Below, in pieces: positions 18,489-26,086 of a stretch of DNA of 64,000 nucleotides (position 1 is its first letter; each line of letters opens with the position of its first letter). The stretch is from positions 103,878-167,877 of the forward strand of contig CADBHQ010000001.1 of assembly GCA_902794535.1 (NCBI GenBank), in the 5' to 3' direction. Both the position numbers and the translations under genes were made by a program. The stretch is from Fibrobacter succinogenes (GTDB taxonomy: Bacteria > Fibrobacterota > Fibrobacteria > Fibrobacterales > Fibrobacteraceae). Under the pieces are notes generated by a model that worked only from the letters and a program-made list of their open reading frames with translations, did no database searches and had not been told where the DNA came from.

Positions 18489-18923
18489 ATGGCAGTAGAC
18501 GAAGCTACTAAAAAGCAAGACGAGCTGGAACTTTATCAGATTGACGATAAAGCCATTATGCCCTTCTTCGAATGCCACCTGGAAGAACTGAAACAGTTCA
18601 TTCAGGAACGCAGGGGGCAGAATCTCTCGCTTTTGGAATTGCTCAAGCAGTTCATTCGCACCTACAAGCTTCCCTTTAATATGCAGCGCTATATGTCCGT
18701 ACAGACGACATACATTAAGCAAGTGCTGCAAGAACGCATGCAGGACCGTCAGGTAGCGGTGAGCCGCTGGATTCAGGAACATGCCGGCAGGCATCGTAAC
18801 CGTATGATCCAGCTGCAATGCCTTTATCTGGACCGCATTAAGGATAAATTGCTGCCCGAAGTCGAAAAAATGCTGGAACAGCGAATCGAAAATCTCCAGT
18901 CGAAACTGGATGAAAATAAATAG
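18489..18923 (+). CDS. Unknown 144-residue helical protein
   Basis: I do not recognise a family. The protein is almost entirely helical and charged, with no signal peptide or membrane segment. Residues 20-55 contain ECHLEELKQFIQERRGQNLS, and the last third (RNRMIQLQCLYLDRIKDKLL...) is likely coiled coil. A TAGATTTG box at 18477-18484 lies 4 nt before the ATG and there is no Shine-Dalgarno sequence, so the mRNA may be leaderless. A terminator follows. Genuine coding is supported by a codon pattern like its neighbours and tight flanking signals. Confidence 0.75.
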   Translation: MAVDEATKKQDELELYQIDDKAIMPFFECHLEELKQFIQERRGQNLSLLELLKQFIRTYKLPFNMQRYMSVQTTYIKQVLQERMQDRQVAVSRWIQEHAGRHRNRMIQLQCLYLDRIKDKLLPEVEKMLEQRIENLQSKLDENK

Positions 18924-18960
18924 GTCGCTAAATCCTTGACAATCAATACCTTCTACGAAA

Positions 18961-19001
18961 AATCGCCGTTTTTTGACTAAAAATGGCGATTATTTTTTTT
19001 T
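18961..19001 (+). terminator. Rho-independent terminator
   Basis: Stem AATCGCCGTTTTT (18961-18973) pairs with AAAAATGGCGATT (18979-18991) with one G-U pair, loop TGACT, followed by a T-rich run. It closes the unit of the 144-residue protein. Confidence 0.85.
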
Positions 19002-19292
19002 ATGTTTTTGGGAATGGTGCTTGTTTGTGTACTAAAAGTATGCTTTTTCTTGTCAAGACATGCAACAAAATTTTTCTGTTGATAAGTTGTTCCAATCATA
19101 GGGAGTCTGTCTTGATTGTGGAGTGATTAAAAGAGTGATTTGTTTGCAATAGTGGGGGCAATGTTGGGAATAAATATTTTTTTGCCGTTTTTGAGCTAAA
19201 ATCGTCAATTTTCAAAAAAAATGACAGGGTTCGGACATTTTGTTGTATGCTTTATTTAATTTTTTCATGCTTTTTTAGATGATTGGTAAAAC
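19002..19292 (+). promoter_or_regulatory. AT-rich leader of the dnaA-like gene with one DnaA-box-like site
   Basis: This is most of the only gene-free stretch over 300 bp in the window (18924-19292). It is AT-rich with several A/T runs. TGTTGATAA at 19077-19085 is the complement of TTATCAACA, one change from the DnaA-box consensus TTATNCACA. I found no second good box, no array of boxes, and no strand switch of genes here. It is probably a promoter region, possibly autoregulated; evidence for a replication origin is weak. Confidence 0.4.
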
Positions 19293-20762
19293 GTGACAAA
19301 CTCTGTTGCTCTCTTGAATTCGGAATCTTCGGTCTGGCAGTTGACTCTGGATCGTTTGCGCCTGGAATGTAATGACTATTTCGGCCTGACTATTTTGGAT
19401 ACGGTCTGCTATGAAGGCTTTTTTGATGGTGTAGTCCAGCTTTCTGTTCCCGATGAACTTCGTGAGAACTGGGTGAAGGCTCATTATGCCGAAATTATGC
19501 GTAAGGCCTTTGCCGAAGTTCTTGGCGATTCCTTCGTTGATTTTACTATTTCTATTTCGGCATCTGTAAAGAATGCGCCCGTGATGGCTACTCCGGCGGC
19601 TCCGAAGCTTGTCCCCGTGCATGTGGCTCCTGCCCGCCCCAAGAAGCGTGCCCCGCGCCTTAAGCTTTCTTTGTATGCCGGCTATACCTTTGAAAACTTT
19701 ATTGAAGGCGATTGCAACTTTACCGCTTGCGAAGCTTGCAAGTCTGTTGCCGAAAAACCGGGCGATCCGGCTTTGAATCCGCTTTTTGTGTACGGTAAGT
19801 CCGGCCTTGGCAAGACTCACCTTTTGCAGTCGATTGCAGGGCAGATGCTTAAATCGAGCTCGCAGACTCGCGTGGTTTATTGCCATGCCTACGAATTCCT
19901 GCGTGATGCTACGGCCATGAGCAAGGCCTTGAAGGCTAAGCTCGGTAATGTCCGCGAATTGGCTGTCGCTTTCCAGGAGAAGTACGAAAACTGCGATATC
20001 TTGCTCTTGGACGATGTCCAGCTCTTGGAACACGCTTCTGCTACGCAGGAACGCTTGGCTGTTCTCATTAAGCATTTGCGCTCCATGGGCAAGCAGGTGG
20101 TGCTTTCTTGCGACAGGCATCCGTCGCAGTTCAGAACAACTGATTCTTGTGTTGCTACCGCCAACGACGGCACTTCGATTCCGCGCATTTCGGCCAAGCT
20201 CTTGGCTCCGCTGGAATCTTGCGTGGCCGTGGGCCTCGATGTTCCGGATCTTTCGACCCGCATGAAGTTGATTCAGAAGAAGTCCATGAGCATTCCGTTC
20301 GTGGACAAGGACCGCGAAGAAATTTGCAGGTTCCTGTCGCTTCCGCCGCGTGAAAACTTCCGCGTGATCGAAGGCATGCTGAACGGACTTCGCGCCATGA
20401 ACGAATTCTGCGAAGAAAACTTGGACCTGGGTGCTGTCAAGCGCTTGGTGGCTCCTCCGGGAACGACGGGCGTCGAAGAACTTACGGTCAAGGGAATTGC
20501 CGAAACGGTTGCTATGGAATTCGGGACAGACTTGAATGCACTTGCAAGCAAGCGTCAAGATGCCGGTGTGGCACTTCCGCGTAAGGTGGCGATGTACCTT
20601 TGCCGCGAATTGACGAACACGTCTCTTGTGAATGTTGGCGAATTCTTTAACAGAGATTACTCTTCTGTTATCGCCGCAATCCGTTCTCTTACAAAGCAGA
20701 TGGATAATGACGAAGACCTTGCCCGCAAGGTCAAGGATATCCGCTATTTGCTGGAAGCCTAG
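19293..20762 (+). CDS. Divergent DnaA-like AAA+ replication initiator
   Basis: Protein of 489 residues with DnaA architecture: an N-terminal domain I (to about 90), a Pro/Ala/Lys linker (95-125), AAA+ domain III and a helix-turn-helix domain IV (395-489). Walker A GKSGLGKT is at 168-175, Walker B LLLDD at 237-241, sensor 1 LSCDR at 271-275, and sensor 2 has R357. Box VII, normally carrying the arginine finger in RLxSRF, reads AKLLAPLE, so the two arginines are K302 and P306. The DNA-binding signature is NRDYSSV (453-459), not GRDHTTV. Start is GTG 19293. dnaN, recF, gyrB and rpmH are absent nearby. It could be a lineage-specific DnaA or a regulatory paralogue. Confidence 0.85.
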   Translation: MTNSVALLNSESSVWQLTLDRLRLECNDYFGLTILDTVCYEGFFDGVVQLSVPDELRENWVKAHYAEIMRKAFAEVLGDSFVDFTISISASVKNAPVMATPAAPKLVPVHVAPARPKKRAPRLKLSLYAGYTFENFIEGDCNFTACEACKSVAEKPGDPALNPLFVYGKSGLGKTHLLQSIAGQMLKSSSQTRVVYCHAYEFLRDATAMSKALKAKLGNVRELAVAFQEKYENCDILLLDDVQLLEHASATQERLAVLIKHLRSMGKQVVLSCDRHPSQFRTTDSCVATANDGTSIPRISAKLLAPLESCVAVGLDVPDLSTRMKLIQKKSMSIPFVDKDREEICRFLSLPPRENFRVIEGMLNGLRAMNEFCEENLDLGAVKRLVAPPGTTGVEELTVKGIAETVAMEFGTDLNALASKRQDAGVALPRKVAMYLCRELTNTSLVNVGEFFNRDYSSVIAAIRSLTKQMDNDEDLARKVKDIRYLLEA

Positions 20763-20764
20763 CA

Positions 20765-21646
20765 ATGATTGCTTTGGTGACGGGTGGCGCAGGCGTCGTA
20801 GGGACGGCGCTCTGTCGGGAACTTTTAGCGTGCGGTGTGTGTGTACGTGTGCTTGTGCTCCCGGGCGATACCCAGGCTGGGTTTTTACCCGAGGGGGTGG
20901 AGGTCTTTTATGGGGATGTTACGGACGCCGATTCCATTCAGAAGGCGTTCGCTGGCGTAGACTTGGTGTATCACCTTGCCGCCATTCTTCTTTCTACAAA
21001 ACCGGGAGCGTTTGACCGCATTAATGCGGGCGGCACGCGCAATGTCGTGAATGCGGCAAAGCAGGCGGGTGTCAAGCGCCTAGTCTATGTCTCTAGCATT
21101 TCGGTGACGTATCCCGTGCTTACGGAATACGGCAAAAGCAAACTCGCAGGGGAGTCTTACGTCAAGGATTCCGGTTTGCAGTGGACCATTGTTCGCCCAA
21201 CGCTTGTCATCAGTTCGCCTATCGGTACGGGCGGAATCGAATTCAACATGTTCGTGGCCTACGTAAAGCGCTTTCCGGTGTATTTTATGCCAGGGGGCGG
21301 CAAGTGCCTCAAGCGTCCTGTGAAAAGTACGGATTTGGTCAAGGGAATCGCCCTTGCAGGCCTTTCGGAGCATGCAGTCGGTAAAACGTATGCCCTTGCG
21401 GGGGAGACTGTGCTTTCGATGGCAGATATGGCCAAGGCTGTCTTGAAACAGGCCGGCAAGCGCCATTGCATGATTCCTTTGCCGTGGTGGATTTCCAAGA
21501 AACTTGCAGTCCTTAAAAGCTGGATTGGCGGGCGCCCGGTGACGGCGGAGCAGGCTTTGGCGGGTTTTTTGTATGACGCCGCTCCCGATATCGAAAATGC
21601 GAAGGCCGATTTGGGTTATAATCCCGGTTCACCCTTAAAAATTTGA
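20765..21646 (+). CDS. Extended short-chain dehydrogenase / NAD-dependent epimerase family protein
   Basis: Protein of 293 residues with a Rossmann N-terminus VTGGAGVVGTALCREL (GxxGxxG at about 7-13), GDVTD, VYHLAAIL, and a catalytic Ser/Tyr/Lys set VSSISVTYP...YGKSK. It belongs to the extended SDR group of nucleotide-sugar epimerases, steroid dehydrogenases and similar enzymes. The substrate cannot be told. It begins 2 nt after the dnaA-like gene and is probably co-transcribed with it, which is an unusual partner. The C-terminus lacks membrane segments. Confidence 0.85.
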   Translation: MIALVTGGAGVVGTALCRELLACGVCVRVLVLPGDTQAGFLPEGVEVFYGDVTDADSIQKAFAGVDLVYHLAAILLSTKPGAFDRINAGGTRNVVNAAKQAGVKRLVYVSSISVTYPVLTEYGKSKLAGESYVKDSGLQWTIVRPTLVISSPIGTGGIEFNMFVAYVKRFPVYFMPGGGKCLKRPVKSTDLVKGIALAGLSEHAVGKTYALAGETVLSMADMAKAVLKQAGKRHCMIPLPWWISKKLAVLKSWIGGRPVTAEQALAGFLYDAAPDIENAKADLGYNPGSPLKI

Positions 21647-21690
21647 TAAAAAAGCCTTTTTTTATCACAAAAAATCACCAATTATTTACA

Positions 21691-21718
21691 TTGACCGTTT
21701 TTTTGTATATATTACTAT
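21691..21718 (+). promoter_or_regulatory. Possible sigma-70-like promoter of the lipoprotein gene
   Basis: TTGACC at 21691-21696 and TACTAT at 21713-21718 are spaced by 16 bp, 18 nt before the lipoprotein ATG. An AGAGG Shine-Dalgarno sequence lies between. The match is by eye and unproven. Confidence 0.4.
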
Positions 21719-21736
21719 GCATAAAAAGAGGTATGT

Positions 21737-22897
21737 ATGAATTTTAAAGCGAAGTCAGCGGTATTCACTTCCGCCATTGCATTGTCCATGATGCTTGCCG
21801 CTTGTGGCAGCGACGACAATTCGTCGAACGTGGAACGCGAAGAAGGCAGCTCTTCTAGCGTTCAAGAAACTTCCTCCTCGTCGGTGGAAGAATCGTCTTC
21901 TTCCGTGAAGTCGGATTTGCCCAAGGGAATGCGTGCTGCTACCCTGGATGATCTTGAAAAGAATTTAACTCTTGGATCCATGTTTGGAACCGAAGTTTAT
22001 CTTGCTTCTGGCGCCAAGCAGGGGGTGTTCTCCATTTGGATTCCGGACACAGCATGGATTGCTGTTCGTTCGGACTTTGAAAACGGCGTGATTGAATATG
22101 GCCCCGAGAAAGGTTCGTTCATGGGTATCGATGCGGAGGCCGCCGACGAAATGAAGGCTTTCTTTGACAAGACCGGAAAAATGCAGTTTGTGGTGAAGGA
22201 CGAAAAGAAGCTGCAGGTTTCTATCAATGGTGGTGACTACATCGATGTCGAAAAGGCGAAGGTGCAGATATCCGCGAGCTGGATTTCGGACGGAACCGAA
22301 CTGCACGGTGTTCAGCTTTCTTGCAAGAACGGCGATACCAAGCAGGTTTATTCGTTCTACAAGGGCCGCTACGTGGTTGAAGAAACGGTCAAGAAGGAAA
22401 CAACTTGGTCGGCCGGTTACTACGATATCGAACGCAGCCACTTGCTGATGCTTCCGGTGTTCTTCAACAAGCCTGTGTACTCGATGGTTTCTGGCATGGT
22501 CAGCACCGACTTCGATATCCGTATGGATACGGGCGATTCCCTGAAGTGCGAAAAGGAAACAATTAAGTACAAGGATATCGATTTCGAAGCTATTGCTGGC
22601 GAATGGGTTGCTCCTGAAAATGGTTACGATTGGACGCTCACTCTTAAGAAGTCGGGTGATTATTCTGTCGAAGCCAAGAAGGGCGCCAATACCGAAGATC
22701 TCAAGTCTGGCATTTGGGATGTTTACGGCGATGTTCTCTTGCTGAAGAATAAGAAATGCATGCATACGAGCGAATGTGCTTCGGCAGTCAAGGGAACCAT
22801 CGAAGGCTTTGATGCCAAGAAGGGCTTCACCTTCAATCATGACGACGATGATTCTCCGACGGTGCCCACGACTTGGACTGTCCCGCAGTACGAGTAA
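21737..22897 (+). CDS. Lipoprotein with Ser-rich linker, function unknown
   Basis: Protein of 386 residues. The signal peptide ends MMLAAC, a good lipobox, followed by a linker dominated by Ser/Glu runs (residues about 27-57), a style common to exported Fibrobacter proteins. The rest appears to be beta-rich and soluble, with segments such as IAGEWVAPENGYDWTLTLKKSGDYSVEAKK that resemble lipocalin-like or calycin repeats, but I cannot place it in a family. It has its own probable promoter and a terminator downstream. Surface or periplasmic location is inferred from the lipobox. Confidence 0.8.
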   Translation: MNFKAKSAVFTSAIALSMMLAACGSDDNSSNVEREEGSSSSVQETSSSSVEESSSSVKSDLPKGMRAATLDDLEKNLTLGSMFGTEVYLASGAKQGVFSIWIPDTAWIAVRSDFENGVIEYGPEKGSFMGIDAEAADEMKAFFDKTGKMQFVVKDEKKLQVSINGGDYIDVEKAKVQISASWISDGTELHGVQLSCKNGDTKQVYSFYKGRYVVEETVKKETTWSAGYYDIERSHLLMLPVFFNKPVYSMVSGMVSTDFDIRMDTGDSLKCEKETIKYKDIDFEAIAGEWVAPENGYDWTLTLKKSGDYSVEAKKGANTEDLKSGIWDVYGDVLLLKNKKCMHTSECASAVKGTIEGFDAKKGFTFNHDDDDSPTVPTTWTVPQYE

Positions 22898-22957
22898 GGG
22901 CTTGTGAAAGGGCTGCGCCCAGACATCTTATAAATAATGCGGGAGGGGCCGCAAAAA

Positions 22958-22992
22958 AAAGCGTGTAATCGATGAATTACACGCTTTAATTA
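22958..22992. terminator. Bidirectional terminator between convergent genes
   Basis: Perfect 12-bp stem AAAGCGTGTAAT (22958-22969) with 22976-22987, loop CGATGA, A-run on the left and T-rich sequence on the right. It serves the lipoprotein (+) and slyD (-). Confidence 0.9.
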
Positions 22993-23009
22993 TTTTATAT
23001 AAACAAGGA

Positions 23010-23618
23010 TTACTTGTTGTGGTGCTTGTCGTGGTTGGGGCAGCCGCAGCCGCCGTTACCGTCGCAGTTTTCCTTGTGGCCTTCGCCGCCGCATTCGCAT
23101 TCGTGGCCTTCTTCACCGCACTTGCATTCGTGATCGCCTTCGCCCTTGCCGCCGCAGCAGCAGTGGTGACCCGGATTCAGTTCGTCTTCGGTGGCTTCGC
23201 GTACAGAAACGACTTCGATGGCGAAGTTCAGGTTCTGGCCGGCGAGTTCGTGGTTGGCGTCAATCACTGCCGTCTTTTCAGAAACGGACTTCACGCGGAT
23301 AGGCATCGGGCCTGCGGGCGTCTGGGCGTAGAACATCATGCCTTCGACAACCTTGTCGACACCCTGGAAAACATCCAGCGGAACTTCCTGCGTCATTTCT
23401 TCGTTGTATTCGCCGTAGCCTTCAGACGGAATCACCTTGACGTCGAACTTGTCGCCCACTTCGTGGCCGACCATTGCCTTTTCGAGACCCACGACGATCA
23501 TGTGGGCGCCCTGGATGTACTGGAGCGGTTCGCGGCCTTCGGAGGAGTCGATGACCTTGCCTTCGTCGGAGGTCAGGGTGTAGTGCATCTGGACAACGGT
23601 CTTGTCGGCAATCTTCAT
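23010..23618 (-). CDS. slyD: SlyD-type FKBP peptidyl-prolyl isomerase with metal-binding tail
   Basis: Protein of 202 residues. Residues 1-70 and 120-150 form the FKBP domain (VVQMHYTLTSDEGKVIDSS, LQYIQGAHMIVVGLEKAMVG), split by the insert-in-flap chaperone domain (about 70-120), the SlyD layout. The C-terminal ~50 residues are packed with His and Cys (GHHCCCGG, HECKCGEEGHECECGG, CGCPNHDKHH), longer and more Cys-rich than in E. coli SlyD, where the tail binds nickel for hydrogenase maturation. An AAAGGA Shine-Dalgarno sequence precedes the ATG. Roles in folding and metal storage or delivery are inferred from the family. Confidence 0.93.
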   Translation of the reverse strand: MKIADKTVVQMHYTLTSDEGKVIDSSEGREPLQYIQGAHMIVVGLEKAMVGHEVGDKFDVKVIPSEGYGEYNEEMTQEVPLDVFQGVDKVVEGMMFYAQTPAGPMPIRVKSVSEKTAVIDANHELAGQNLNFAIEVVSVREATEDELNPGHHCCCGGKGEGDHECKCGEEGHECECGGEGHKENCDGNGGCGCPNHDKHHNK

Positions 23619-23681
23619 AGAAAATCCTTTGGTTGATTCGGCGTAGAGCCGTAAGAATGGAAGTGCAAATATAGTAAAAAA

Positions 23682-25814
23682 CTATTGCTTCGAATTCTCG
23701 GGCGAAGGAATAAAGCGCACGACATCGGTGCTGCCGTTCTTTTGCGTGAGGGTTGGCGGCAATTTTTTACCGAATCCCTTGAACTTGAGGCGGTCTTCGC
23801 GGATACCTTTCTTGACCAGATAATTGTAAATGAATTCGGCGCGTTCGCTAGAGACCTGTTCGGCTCTGTCTGCCGAGACATCGCTTGCAGAACACTGGAT
23901 TTCCAGGTTCATGGGGTATTGGCGCATGTAGTGCACGATATCGTTTAGCGATGTGTAGCTCGAATTCACAAGCACGGTGTCTTGACTGCCTTTAAAGTGG
24001 ATATGCTTTGCGAATACGTTGAAGTTGTGCCTCTGGTTTGTCGGACAGCCGGAATTGTCGATAAACATGTTCAGGGCTGTTCCCGGGCATTGGTCGGCCC
24101 AGTCTGCAACGCCGTCATGGTCAGAATCGAGCGGGCAGCCGAGACTGTCAATCGGGGCGCCTTCAGGCGAACCCGGGCACTTGTCGTCTTCGTCAAAGAC
24201 TCCGTCGCCGTCTTGGTCTATACGGCAACCGTGAATATTTACTGTGACGCCTTCGGGCGTTTCTGCACAGTCGTCTTTTGTGTCGGGCACACCGTCATTG
24301 TCTGAATCAAGCGGACAGCCGGATTCGCCAACGGTTTCGCCGAGCATACTGTTGGGGCATTTGTCTATGTCGTCGGGGACACCGTCTCCGTCAAAGTCGA
24401 GGGGGCAACCGTTTTTGTCGATTGAAATTCCTTCGGGCGTGTCGGGGCATTGGTCGACATGATTGGGAATACCATCGTTATCCTGGTCCAATGGGCAGCC
24501 GTCTTTTCCAACGGATTCGCCGCGAGGTGTACTTGGGCATTTGTCGTTATTGTTGTCAATGCCGTCGCCATCGGTGTCGAATGTACATCCCAGAGAGTCT
24601 ACAGCGAAACCGCTTGGGGTGTTGGGGCAAACGTCATTATAATCAGCAATGCCGTCACCATCTTGATCCAACGGGCAGCCGGTGTAATCCACAAGAATCC
24701 CTTCAGGGGTGCCCGGACACAAGTCGACGATGTTCAAGACTCCGTCCTGGTCTTCGTCAACGGGGCAACCACGTGCGTTCACAATTTGTCCGTTAAGCGT
24801 GTTCGGGCACATGTCCTTACGGTCGATAACGCCGTCGTTGTCGTTGTCATTCCAGCTAAAGTCAATCACCTTGCTTAATGTGATTGCGATTCCGACTTCG
24901 GGCGATCCTGTCATTGTGTAATGCAGGTTTTCTTTGCCCGATTGCAGGTTCACAGAGAGAGCGTCATCGGTGTCAAGTTTATTGAAGTAGTGGAATCCGA
25001 CATCACCCGAAAGCGTAAGGTAGTATTCGTAAGGCAGGTGTACGCGCAAGCCCGGAGTCAGCCTTAAAGGACCATAAAGAAGGCTGTTTCCTTGCGGGGA
25101 TTCACGCATGGGTGTTTCGCCCGAAGCTTCGAAAATGGCCGTCACGATTTTCTGGGGGAAGATGTTGAAGCCTGCGCCCCAGAGAATATATTTTTCTTTG
25201 TCTCCGAAATCGTTCAGAACGCCGACGTAACTGTTTATGGTCAGAAGGTCTTCGATATCGAAGGAAAGGTGAAGGTTTAAATCTATGGCAAAGTCATCAG
25301 CAGTGTAGGCGTAGGCTTTATCGTCGGACTTGATGTACCAACGATGTCTCGGGCGGAATCCTTTTGTCTTGGAACCAGTCGGGAAAAGGAAATCGCTGCT
25401 AATGCCTAGATAAAACCATTCGTAGACCGGGATGGAACCTTTTATGGAAAAGCGAAGGTCTCCGAATCCGGCTCCGTCTAGATCTGTTTTGTGGATAGTG
25501 CCGTCGTAATGGAACGGTAATGAAAGTCCGAGTTCAAGGTTGTCCAGTACAGAAAAACTAAAAAAGAAGGTCTCGTCGTTCGAAGGAGTGTCTTTGCCGA
25601 GAGAAACAAATTCTCCGTCGGCATTCGTGTAGCCGCCTTCCATGCTCAAGGGGTTTCCGTCGCTGACCATTTCGAACGAACCCGAAATGTAAAGGAATCC
25701 TTGCGGAAGAGTTCTTGCCGAGGGCGCGTGAATGCCGCTAGTCGATTTTACGATTCCCACCTGTGCAAAGGCAGAAACCGCGAGTAGACATAATGCGGCA
25801 AAGAGCTTCTTCAT
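23682..25814 (-). CDS. OmpA-family outer-membrane protein with thrombospondin type 3 repeats
   Basis: Protein of 710 residues. Signal peptide MKKLFAALCLLAVSAFAQ, a beta-barrel of about 300 residues, then about ten calcium-binding TSP3 repeats (pattern DxDxDGVxDxxDxCPxTPxG, residues about 325-595), and a C-terminal OmpA peptidoglycan-binding domain (ASDVSADRAEQVSSERAEFI ... LKFKGFGKKLP). This layout anchors the outer membrane to the wall; the Asp-rich repeats form a stiff calcium-loaded stalk in known TSP3 proteins. The gene is alone on the minus strand between slyD and a divergent unit. Related proteins are abundant in Fibrobacter outer membranes as far as I recall. Confidence 0.92.
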   Translation of the reverse strand: MKKLFAALCLLAVSAFAQVGIVKSTSGIHAPSARTLPQGFLYISGSFEMVSDGNPLSMEGGYTNADGEFVSLGKDTPSNDETFFFSFSVLDNLELGLSLPFHYDGTIHKTDLDGAGFGDLRFSIKGSIPVYEWFYLGISSDFLFPTGSKTKGFRPRHRWYIKSDDKAYAYTADDFAIDLNLHLSFDIEDLLTINSYVGVLNDFGDKEKYILWGAGFNIFPQKIVTAIFEASGETPMRESPQGNSLLYGPLRLTPGLRVHLPYEYYLTLSGDVGFHYFNKLDTDDALSVNLQSGKENLHYTMTGSPEVGIAITLSKVIDFSWNDNDNDGVIDRKDMCPNTLNGQIVNARGCPVDEDQDGVLNIVDLCPGTPEGILVDYTGCPLDQDGDGIADYNDVCPNTPSGFAVDSLGCTFDTDGDGIDNNNDKCPSTPRGESVGKDGCPLDQDNDGIPNHVDQCPDTPEGISIDKNGCPLDFDGDGVPDDIDKCPNSMLGETVGESGCPLDSDNDGVPDTKDDCAETPEGVTVNIHGCRIDQDGDGVFDEDDKCPGSPEGAPIDSLGCPLDSDHDGVADWADQCPGTALNMFIDNSGCPTNQRHNFNVFAKHIHFKGSQDTVLVNSSYTSLNDIVHYMRQYPMNLEIQCSASDVSADRAEQVSSERAEFIYNYLVKKGIREDRLKFKGFGKKLPPTLTQKNGSTDVVRFIPSPENSKQ

Positions 25815-25912
25815 AATCCTAGCTATAACATAGAAATTTAATTCGGAATTCGGAATCGGGATTTCTGAATTAGCGGATAAAGAAATTACTATTTGTTATA
25901 TTTAAGCCTGCA

Positions 25913-26071
25913 ATGAAAGAATCGAACGAAAATCAGGAACTGCCGTCCTGGCATCGCAAGTCTCAAAAGGCCTATCGCATAAACCGAATTATCATTATTT
26001 TGCAAATGGTTGCCGCGTTTGTCTTGGCGGGTGTCATTTGGTTCGGTGTGGAACGCGTGACTGGCAATTAG
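25913..26071 (+). CDS. Small single-pass membrane protein (52 residues)
   Basis: A short reading frame with a hydrophilic, basic N-terminus (HRKSQKAYRINR) and one hydrophobic segment at residues 26-46 (IIIILQMVAAFVLAGVIWFG). It is probably an inner-membrane peptide with N-in topology. A TATATTTA box lies 8 nt before the ATG. Its stop is at the very start of the next reading frame, so co-transcription with the MltD-like gene is likely. I cannot assign a function. Support is moderate: position, membrane segment and normal codon use. Confidence 0.6.
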   Translation: MKESNENQELPSWHRKSQKAYRINRIIIILQMVAAFVLAGVIWFGVERVTGN

Positions 26072-26086
26072 GTGACTGGGATTTCA

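Noticed and set aside
18924..19292. Replication origin next to the dnaA-like gene
   Set aside because: Only one DnaA-box-like site was found, there is no box cluster, and genes run in the same direction on both sides.
24000..24850. CRISPR-like or tandem DNA repeats
   Set aside because: The periodicity comes from thrombospondin type 3 codons in the OmpA gene; spacers are absent.
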